Shown here piece after piece: positions 1 to 5,535 of a DNA stretch of 6,860 nucleotides. The DNA is from QYOJ01 sp964449285 (lineage in GTDB: Bacteria; Bacteroidota; Bacteroidia; Bacteroidales; FEN-979): positions 1 to 6,860 of the forward strand of contig CAYUZX010000098.1 of the NCBI GenBank assembly GCA_964449285.1. Reading direction: 5' to 3'. The notes beneath the pieces were generated by a model. The model was not told the origin of the DNA. It was given only the letters and a program-made list of their open reading frames with translations, and made no database searches. Position 1 is the first letter of the stretch. The number at the start of each line of letters is the position of its first letter. The position numbers were made by a program, and so were the translations under genes.

Positions 1-52
1 TTAAGGATATCATGGCCAGAAAGAGAATTAAAGAAAGGAATGTTTTTTTCAT
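1..52 (-). CDS. N-terminus of an exported protein (signal peptide only, runs off left edge)
   Basis: Read on the minus strand from the ATG at 52-50, the sequence gives 17 codons, MKKTFLSLILFLAMISL, open to the window edge. Two lysines followed by an unbroken hydrophobic stretch is the classic start of a Sec signal peptide or lipoprotein leader. The mature part lies outside the window, so no function can be given. A -7-like box sits 39 bases upstream of the ATG (91-98), which supports a real start here. No Shine-Dalgarno sequence is visible; the leader is A/C-rich, as is usual in Bacteroidota. The gene follows the ROK kinase on the same strand but seems to have its own promoter. A chance hydrophobic ORF of this length cannot be excluded. 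Confidence 0.5.
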   Translation of the reverse strand, partial: MKKTFLSLILFLAMISL

Positions 53-90
53 GTTTTTGGTTTTAGTTTCATTTGTAATGAATTGGCGGG

Positions 91-98
91 CAAAGATA
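91..98 (-). promoter_or_regulatory. Candidate Bacteroidota -7 box for the left-edge gene
   Basis: The minus strand reads TATCTTTG, an exact match to the Bacteroidota sigma-ABfr -7 consensus TAnnTTTG. It lies between the ROK stop codon and the ATG at 52. No good TTTG (-33) element is found at the expected distance upstream, where the DNA is plain AT-rich. Transcription would begin near position 84 and leave a leader of about 30 bases. Confidence 0.4.
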
Positions 99-101
99 TG
101 T

Positions 102-121
102 AAAAATTAAACTATTTAATT
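102..121 (-). terminator. Weak possible terminator after the ROK gene
   Basis: Downstream of the ROK stop codon, the minus strand reads AATTAAA-TAG-TTTAATT followed by more T residues. This is a 7-bp stem with a 3-base loop and a short U tract. The stem contains only A-T pairs, so it would be unstable. The placement, after the ROK gene and before the next promoter box, is what makes it worth recording. Confidence 0.2.
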
Positions 122-141
122 AATTTTTTAAAACAGAGTTT

Positions 142-1251
142 TTATTTTTTAAGACCTGGCGCATGCAATGCAAAGGCGTATGCTCCGATTGAAACTGCCC
201 GGGAGGTTCCCAACCTGGAGATACCCACTCCGACTTTTTTAACCCGGTTATAGATCGCTTCCTGTTTGCTGAAGGGAACCTCAATTGTCAGGGCATCAAC
301 CTTATAGAATGGTTGGCTCTGGAGTGGATCTTCCAGGTTGTATGTCTCTACTTCCAGCCTTTCAAGAGGATCACCGGAGAGGGTGTTGAACGGTTGGTTC
401 ATCTCTTTAACCAGCGTTGGAAGGAAAAGCGGATAGGCGCCTGACACCCCACCCCCGATAACGATCAGACCATCCACCAGTGTGATAGCATTGGCCAATG
501 CGTCTCCAGCCGCCACGGCAAAAGCTTCATAAGCTTGAACAGCGGCTGCCTGGTTTCCTTTCCGATTCCCTATCCCGATCTCGAAAATTTCTTTGGGTTC
601 GGGACAACTTCGCAGGTTGACTCCGGCATAGTTTGCATATTCGCGCCGGATGCCGCGAATGCTGACACTCTCCTCTGCATCATAATTCTTGAAAGTGCGG
701 TTCCTGATCCGATTGATCTCACTTCCGGCACAATTGTCACCGAGGAGAAGCTCCCCACGGCTGACAATTCCTCCGCCAAATCCTGTACCAAATGTAACTC
801 CCAACAGATTCTGGTAACGTTTTGGGTTTCCGGCTTCCTCCAGTTTTCTATTAACCTCTGGCAGGATGCCTGCGATTGATTCCCCGTATGCAAATAGATC
901 CCCATCATTATTGATGAAGACTGGGATACGGAAATGACCTTCAAGCATAGGACCCAATGCAACTCCACCCCGGAAAAGAGGCAAGTTCTGCAGGTCTCCG
1001 ATGATTCCATTCAGGTAATCGGCCGGACCTGGAAATGCAAAGCTGATAGCAACCGGATCTTCCTGCAGCATCGATTTTACCTCCTCGAAGCCACGGATGA
1101 TATTTTTAAGGATGATCTCAAGAGACTCCCCTGTTGCCTTGATGAAGACCGGTGAAACAATCTCCTGGTTTGCCCTGATGGCATTAAAGACGAAATTCGT
1201 CCCCCCGGCATCCAGGGTAAGGACAGTGCGGGGATCGGTGGCGTAACTCAT
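142..1251 (-). CDS. ROK-family sugar kinase (substrate unknown)
   Basis: A 369-residue cytoplasmic kinase of the ROK family (repressor, ORF, kinase), which phosphorylates a sugar or aminosugar with ATP. The N-terminal phosphate-binding motif DAGGTN is at residues 14-19. The likely catalytic base is D116 in FINNDGD (112-118). A glycine-rich loop, FGTGFGGG, is at 154-161, the conserved glutamate of the sugar pocket is probably E178, and a second nucleotide loop, IGGGVSG, is at 265-271. There is no N-terminal helix-turn-helix, so it is an enzyme rather than a NagC/XylR-type repressor. The usual GH...CxCGxxGCxE zinc motif is missing: after E178 the protein reads INRIRNRTF, with no cysteine cluster. 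The start ATG at 1251 directly abuts an 8-nt repeat tract with no Shine-Dalgarno. It lies downstream of polA on the same strand and may be co-transcribed with it. Family assignment is firm; the substrate cannot be read from the sequence. Confidence 0.93.
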   Translation of the reverse strand: MSYATDPRTVLTLDAGGTNFVFNAIRANQEIVSPVFIKATGESLEIILKNIIRGFEEVKSMLQEDPVAISFAFPGPADYLNGIIGDLQNLPLFRGGVALGPMLEGHFRIPVFINNDGDLFAYGESIAGILPEVNRKLEEAGNPKRYQNLLGVTFGTGFGGGIVSRGELLLGDNCAGSEINRIRNRTFKNYDAEESVSIRGIRREYANYAGVNLRSCPEPKEIFEIGIGNRKGNQAAAVQAYEAFAVAAGDALANAITLVDGLIVIGGGVSGAYPLFLPTLVKEMNQPFNTLSGDPLERLEVETYNLEDPLQSQPFYKVDALTIEVPFSKQEAIYNRVKKVGVGISRLGTSRAVSIGAYAFALHAPGLKK

Positions 1252-1252
1252 A

Positions 1253-1308
1253 TGGTGAAATGGTGAAATGGTGAGATGGTGAAATAGCGAAATAGTGAAA
1301 TAGCGAAA
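1253..1308. repeat. Tandem 8-nt repeat, 7 units, abutting the ROK start codon
   Basis: Seven consecutive 8-base units follow the pattern tggtgaaa, with later units drifting to tagcgaaa or tagtgaaa, and a shortened agcgaaa trails at 1309-1315. The order is tggtgaaa, tggtgaaa, tggtgaga, tggtgaaa, tagcgaaa, tagtgaaa, tagcgaaa. The tract fills the 5' leader of the ROK gene and stops one base from its ATG, so the leader transcript would carry repeated UUUCACCA units. It has no spacers and is not a CRISPR array. Confidence 0.8.
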
Positions 1309-1326
1309 AGCGAAATTAAAAGTTTC

Positions 1327-1361
1327 ATTCGTAATTCGAAAATCGTAATTCGTAATTCGTA
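1327..1361. repeat. Tandem heptanucleotide repeat (attcgta)n after polA
   Basis: Five 7-base units: attcgta, attcgaa, aatcgta, attcgta, attcgta, followed by a partial attg that runs into the polA stop codon. The last part appears again after the N gap at 1503. Together with the 8-nt tract it forms nearly the whole polA-ROK spacer, about 114 bp once the gap duplication is collapsed. No terminator hairpin is visible in the spacer. Confidence 0.75.
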
Positions 1362-1557
1362 ATTGTCAATGTGCTTCCAGCCAATTCTTCCCCGTGTTCA
1401 TGNNNNNNNNNNNNNNNNNNNNNNNNNNNNNNNNNNNNNNNNNNNNNNNNNNNNNNNNNNNNNNNNNNNNNNNNNNNNNNNNNNNNNNNNNNNNNNNNNN
1501 NNATTCGTAATTCGTAATTGTCAATGTGCTTCCAGCCAATTCTTCCCCGTGTTCATG
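1348..1557. other. Identical 55-bp sequence on both sides of the N gap (probable assembly duplication)
   Basis: Bases 1348-1402 and 1503-1557 are identical over all 55 positions, and the Ns lie exactly between them. Each copy contains two attcgta units, the polA stop codon and the last eleven polA codons (MNTGKNWLEAH). Only the right-hand copy continues into polA. Contig ends that share exactly one assembler k-mer give this picture, so the two copies are probably one locus and the Ns represent no real DNA. Collapsing them removes 155 bases from this window. Confidence 0.85.
1403..1502. other. Assembly gap of 100 N
   Basis: A run of exactly 100 N, a common placeholder for a gap of unknown size. 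It falls just downstream of the polA stop codon and interrupts no real gene, because the intact polA 3' end lies wholly to its right. Confidence 0.99.
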
Positions 1558-4406
1558 TCGATAGCTACCGGAACATCCAACGGGATAGCTGCCGGCATCT
1601 TATCGAGAAGGATCACCTGCACGGTCTCTACCTCTTCAAGCAGGGTGTCAAACACAAGTTCGTCATGTACCTGCAGGATCATCTTCGACTTAAGTTTTCG
1701 TTTTTCGAACTCATTGAAGATGTTGATCATGGCTATCTTGATCATGTCGGCTGCCGTTCCCTGGATCGGTGCATTGATGGCGTTGCGCTCGGCAAATCCT
1801 CTTACGTTGCCATTCCCCGAATTGATGTCGCGAAGGTAACGGCGGCGGAGCATCATTGTCTCAACATACCCATGCTTCCTGGCAAAATCAATCGTTTCAT
1901 CCATGTATTTCCGGATACCGGGGTATTCAGTAAAATACTGCCGGATGATTTCGGCACCCTCCTGACGCGGGATATTCAACCGCTCGGCTAATCCAAAAGC
2001 CGACATTCCATAGGCGATCCCGAAATTCACAGCTTTGGCTTTTCCACGCATCTCCCGGGTCACCTGATCGATCTGAACCCCGTATATTTTTGCAGCGGTT
2101 GCAGAATGGATATCTTTTCCCTCCCTGAAATCCTGCATCATGGTGGGATCCTGGCTGAGGTGGGCGATGATTCGTAATTCAATCTGGGAATAATCGGCCG
2201 AAAGAAGGGTATAGTGATCGTTCCTGGGTACAAATGCTTTTCTGATCTCACGTCCGCGTTCTGTCCTGATGGGGATGTTCTGGAGATTGGGGTTGTTGGA
2301 ACTTAACCGGCCCGTGGCTGCTACTGCCTGATTATAAGAGGTGTGAATCCTGCCGTCGCGGGGGTTAACCAGGGTTGGCAAGACATCCACGTAAGTGGAC
2401 TTCAATTTCGTGAAGGAGCGGTACGCAAGAATTTTTGAGATGATGGGATGTTTGTTGACCAGCTTAGAAAGCACATCTTCACCGGTGGAGTACTGTTTGG
2501 TTTTGGTTTTTTTCGGTTTATCCATGATCACAAGGCGGTCGAACAGTACTTCGCCAAGCTGTTTTGGCGATGAGATATTGAACTCAACTCCGGCATCAGA
2601 ATATATCTCCTGCTCCACCTTGTGTATCTCCTGAGCCAGCTCCACCGAGTAACTCTCCAAGGCACTACTGTCGATCCTTACCCCTTCTGCCTCCATGGAG
2701 GCCAACACCGGGATCAGAGGAACTTCGATCTCATCAAAGAGCTTCCGTGTGCCGGTCTCGGCGAGCATCGGCTCGAATACCTCCTTCAGCTGCCATGTGA
2801 TATCGGCATCCTCGGCTGCGTAATCCTTGACGGCACCTGTATCAATCATACGCATACTTAACTGGTTGCTACCCTTCTTTCCGATCAGCGATTCAATCGG
2901 GACCGGGGAGTAGCTGAGGTAACTTTCAGCCAGAAAATTCATATTATGCCGCATATCAGGCTGCAGCAGGTAGTGAGCCAGCATGGTATCAAACAGAGGC
3001 CCTTGAACCGACACATCGTACCATTTCAGGATGGCAATATCGAATTTCAGGTTCTGTCCGGTTTTGCCAACGGATTGATCTTCAAACACTGGTTTGAAGC
3101 AGGAAAGAAGCTGCTGTGCTTCATGGTAGTTTCCAGGCATCGGGAGGTACCATGCCTGATGAGGATACCAGGAGAAGGAGATCCCAACCAACTCCGAGTC
3201 GTTTGGATCAAGCCCGGTCGTTTCGGTGTCAAAACAGAATGACTTCTGTTTCTTTAACAACGAAAGAAGCTCCTGCTGTGGTTCAGGAGAATCAGCCAAC
3301 AGGTAATCGTGAGGGGTTGTCTCAATTGTGGCAAACGGGGTGAAATCCTGGTCGGAGAAAAGTCCGGTTGCTGGTTGCTGGTTGCTGGTTGCCGGTTGCC
3401 AGATAGCGGTTGCCGGAAGCTCAGTACGGGGTTCTTCTTCGTCTCTTGTACTTCGCCCCTCGACTCTTGACCCTCGACCCTCATCCCTTGTTGCCAACGG
3501 CTCACTGCCAACTGCATACTGTGTAGACAGCCATGTAAAATACCGCTGTCCAAAGGTCCGGAATTCCAACTCGTTGAGAAGCTCTTTCAGCGCTTCTAAA
3601 TCAGGAGGCTGCATCTTCAGGGCCTCCTCTTCAAACGCAATGGGGACATCCAGGATGATGGTGGCCAAACCCTTGGAAATCAAAGCCTGTTTCCCATACT
3701 CTTTTACCTTCTCTTTCCAGCGGTCATTTGTAATATCGTCGGCATGGTTAATCAGATTCTCCACGGAACCAAAGGCGGCGATCAGCTTTTTGGCGGTCAC
3801 CTCTCCAAACCCGGGAATTCCTGGGATGTTGTCAGAGGCATCTCCCCATAAACCAAGGATATCTTTGACCTGTTCGGGCCGTTCGATCCCGAATTTCCCG
3901 CAAATCTCTTTCACCCCCAGGATCTCTGCCCGGTTTCCGAATTTCGCAGGTTTGAACATCATGGTGTGTTCAGAAACAAGCTGGCCAAAGTCCTTATCGG
4001 AAGTCATCATATAGGTCGTGAACCCTTTTTGCTCTGCTTGCTTGGCTAGCGTTCCGATTACATCGTCGGCTTCGTAGCCGTCAACCGCCAGGATCGGAAT
4101 GTTGAACCCGGCAATCAACCGCTGGATCAAGGGAATGGAAGAGATAATATCTTCCGGCGTCTCCTGACGGTGGGCTTTGTAAAAGTCATACTCTTCATGC
4201 CTGACAGTTGGGGCCATGGTATCGAAGGCAACTCCAATGTGCGTTGGCGCCTCGTTTTTGATTACATCGAACAGGGTATTGGCAAAACCAAGGATAGCAG
4301 AAGTATTGACCCCTTTAGAGTTGATTCGGGGATTTTTATTCAGAGCATAATAGGCCCTGTAAATCAGGGCCATAGCATCGAGAAGGAATAGTTTCTTTGA
4401 ATTCAT
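1521..4406 (-). CDS. polA: DNA polymerase I (5' nuclease, 3'-5' exonuclease and polymerase domains)
   Basis: A 961-residue DNA polymerase I that fills gaps and removes RNA primers during lagging-strand synthesis and repair. The start chosen is the ATG at 4406, giving MNSKKLFLLDAM; an upstream in-frame ATG at 4445 would add 13 unconserved residues and would place the promoter-like box inside the gene. The 5' nuclease spans about 1-290, with metal-ligand acidic residues D10, D62, E112, D114, D115, D137, D139, D189 and D192, and a helix-hairpin-helix near 195-210. The proofreading domain looks active: D393 and E395 (DTE), N452 and D456, Y529 and D533. The polymerase domain has motif A with D738 (SADYSQIE), motif B with Y799 (NFGIAYG) and motif C with H914, D915 and E916 (QVHDE). 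The oddity is residues about 295-348, the linker between the first two domains, which is encoded by heptanucleotide repeats. The last 55 bp of the locus are duplicated across the N gap. Confidence 0.97.
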   Translation of the reverse strand: MNSKKLFLLDAMALIYRAYYALNKNPRINSKGVNTSAILGFANTLFDVIKNEAPTHIGVAFDTMAPTVRHEEYDFYKAHRQETPEDIISSIPLIQRLIAGFNIPILAVDGYEADDVIGTLAKQAEQKGFTTYMMTSDKDFGQLVSEHTMMFKPAKFGNRAEILGVKEICGKFGIERPEQVKDILGLWGDASDNIPGIPGFGEVTAKKLIAAFGSVENLINHADDITNDRWKEKVKEYGKQALISKGLATIILDVPIAFEEEALKMQPPDLEALKELLNELEFRTFGQRYFTWLSTQYAVGSEPLATRDEGRGSRVEGRSTRDEEEPRTELPATAIWQPATSNQQPATGLFSDQDFTPFATIETTPHDYLLADSPEPQQELLSLLKKQKSFCFDTETTGLDPNDSELVGISFSWYPHQAWYLPMPGNYHEAQQLLSCFKPVFEDQSVGKTGQNLKFDIAILKWYDVSVQGPLFDTMLAHYLLQPDMRHNMNFLAESYLSYSPVPIESLIGKKGSNQLSMRMIDTGAVKDYAAEDADITWQLKEVFEPMLAETGTRKLFDEIEVPLIPVLASMEAEGVRIDSSALESYSVELAQEIHKVEQEIYSDAGVEFNISSPKQLGEVLFDRLVIMDKPKKTKTKQYSTGEDVLSKLVNKHPIISKILAYRSFTKLKSTYVDVLPTLVNPRDGRIHTSYNQAVAATGRLSSNNPNLQNIPIRTERGREIRKAFVPRNDHYTLLSADYSQIELRIIAHLSQDPTMMQDFREGKDIHSATAAKIYGVQIDQVTREMRGKAKAVNFGIAYGMSAFGLAERLNIPRQEGAEIIRQYFTEYPGIRKYMDETIDFARKHGYVETMMLRRRYLRDINSGNGNVRGFAERNAINAPIQGTAADMIKIAMINIFNEFEKRKLKSKMILQVHDELVFDTLLEEVETVQVILLDKMPAAIPLDVPVAIDMNTGKNWLEAH
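3364..3525. repeat. Degenerate heptanucleotide repeat block inside polA, translated in frame
   Basis: The plus strand can be cut into 7-base units almost without a break. Bases 3364-3419 give ccggttg, ctggttg three times, ccggttg, ccagata, gcggttg, ccggaag. Bases 3442-3490 give units such as cccctcg, actcttg, accctcg, accctca. Bases 3491-3525 give ttgccaa, cggctca, ctgccaa, ctgcata, ctgtgta. Three sequence types are thus joined in one tract. Three 7-nt units equal seven codons, so polA reads them as 7-residue periods such as QPATSNQ and RGSRVEG. The encoded segment, about residues 295-348, is polar and low in complexity, fitting a flexible linker between the 5' nuclease and proofreading domains. 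Confidence 0.75.
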
Positions 4407-4423
4407 AAAGATGGTTGACTGGA

Positions 4424-4431
4424 CAAAGATA
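4424..4431 (-). promoter_or_regulatory. Candidate -7 box of the polA promoter
   Basis: The minus strand reads TATCTTTG, an exact match to the Bacteroidota TAnnTTTG element, 17 bases upstream of the polA ATG at 4406. Transcription would start near 4418, leaving a very short leader of about a dozen bases without a Shine-Dalgarno. No clear -33 TTTG is seen at the expected spacing. If correct, it excludes the longer polA start at 4445. Confidence 0.45.
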
Positions 4432-4517
4432 GCGGAAAACGACAACTTTTTTTATCTACAGATTCGATATGTTTATCTTGCAATAATATGTTTTCACATA
4501 AAATACAGGTGTTTAAA

Positions 4518-4548
4518 TTGGTTAGAAGAGACCTCCTGCCTATATTTA
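4518..4548 (+). promoter_or_regulatory. Candidate promoter of the decayed secreted-protein gene
   Basis: TTG at 4518-4520 is followed, after 20 bases, by TATATTTA at 4541-4548. This resembles the Bacteroidota -33 TTTG and -7 TAnnTTTG pair, with one mismatch in the last base of the -7 element and the first T of TTTG replaced by A. The start codon at 4566 lies 17 bases downstream. It seems to be intact although its gene is broken. It is divergent from the polA promoter. Confidence 0.4.
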
Positions 4549-4565
4549 CGGAAAAATCAATCATC

Positions 4566-5516
4566 ATGAAAAAGCTATTCTCTTTACTGACCATCCTGCT
4601 TGTAGTCTCAGCTGCCATTGCGTAGCAACAGCGGCTTTCCGTTTCAGCAGAGCTTCAGAACCTTGCTGTCCCTGTTTCACCGGCTTTGGATAACCCGGTT
4701 TTACCGCTACAAACCTATAGGGGCCCATCTTCTGCCGACGCTCTTTTCGAAAATATTATTGGCGCCACACGCTACGATATGCAGACGAATGCATCCTGTC
4801 AGAACAGGTTTTATCTCTATGCCGATGGCGCCATGGGAGGAATATGGACATATGGGATGAACGATGGAAATGGTTATCAAGATCGGGGGACCGGGTATAA
4901 TTATTACAACGGATCCACATGGGGGGCCGTTCCTGTGATCCGAATTGAAGGCTTGAGGACGGGCTGGCCTTCTTACGCACCCTGGAATGGCAATGGTGAG
5001 ATTGTAGTGAGTCACCACTTTGCCACCTTCCCGGCTCTTATGCTAACCAGGGCAGTAAAGGGAACGGGAGCCTGGGATATTGAAGGAGAGATTCTTCCCC
5101 AGATGACTGCTGCCGACTACATTGGCTTCAGTGCAGATGACTATGCCTGGATGTCTCCACGGGGAGATACCATTGCTTTTATCCTGGGCGGTCACTGGAC
5201 CGATACATTTATCATGGCATCTTACGATAACGGAACATCCTGGGAAAAAATCCCGATCCTGAATAACGGAAATAAATTGGTCCCTTCCGGAGATGAAACA
5301 GATGTGTTTGCCTGTAGCGATGGATCTGTTGCCCTGGAGATGGATAATAATAGTGTATTTCATGTTGTTTTCGGTAGAATGCGTGCCAAAGGTGATCTCG
5401 ACGGCCGAAAATATTATCCCGGAACGGCCTCTTTAACAATCTGCTGTTTATATCTTCGTTACATCAACGAAATAATAACACCTTTCTTTTATACATTTAA
5501 GGCATATAATAATTAA
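4566..5516 (+). pseudogene. Decayed secreted Asp-box/beta-propeller protein (amber codon after signal peptide, 3' end lost)
   Basis: The ATG at 4566 opens a perfect Sec signal peptide, MKKLFSLLTILLVVSAAIA, but codon 20 (4623-4625) is TAG. The same frame then stays open for about 296 codons, to TAA at 5516, and begins QQRLSVSAEL. The AIA|(Q)QQ junction is a normal signal peptidase site, so the TAG most simply derives from CAG by one C-to-T change. The open part contains an Asp-box, SYDNGTSW (residues 219-226, pattern SxDxGxxW), and aromatic, glycine-rich strands such as GIWTYGMNDG and GWPSYAPWNG, which suggest an extracellular beta-propeller. From memory it resembles Bacteroidota proteins with a type IX secretion C-terminal domain, usually much longer. 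Here the family-like sequence ends near YYPGT (about 5427), followed by AT-rich, cysteine-containing tail codons and no sorting domain. A segment after about residue 178 (GTGAWDIEGEI) also seems missing compared with relatives. Readthrough or a TTG restart at 4686 would not restore the C-terminus. Confidence 0.75.
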
Positions 5517-5535
5517 AACACTTAACTCAACGCCT

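Noticed and set aside
535..1155. Open frames overlapping the ROK gene on both strands
   Set aside because: The ROK frame explains this stretch fully, with conserved motifs from end to end.
1253..1361. CRISPR-like array
   Set aside because: The units are 7-8 nt and directly adjacent, with no spacers and no cas genes in the window.
3328..4014. Long plus-strand open frame opposite polA
   Set aside because: It is antisense to the conserved 5' nuclease and the repeat linker of polA. Its translation is serine/proline-rich without motifs and ends at no regulatory signal, so it is a shadow.
4467..4493. Direct repeat atatgttt at 4467-4474 and 4486-4493 as an operator
   Set aside because: Two 8-bp AT-rich copies in a divergent spacer are expected by chance, and no regulator gene is nearby.
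5455..5471. Inverted repeat TTCGTT-acatc-AACGAA as a terminator
   Set aside because: The stem is only 6 bp with no following T run. It may be chance in AT-rich DNA.
5492..5499. TACATTTA as a -7 box for the PhoH gene
   Set aside because: It has one mismatch to TAnnTTTG and no -33 element at the right distance; such matches are frequent in AT-rich spacers.
4566..5516. TAG recoded as a sense codon in this organism
   Set aside because: A single in-frame TAG in an otherwise damaged gene is better explained by mutation. The other genes in the window end with TGA or TAA and give no support for recoding.
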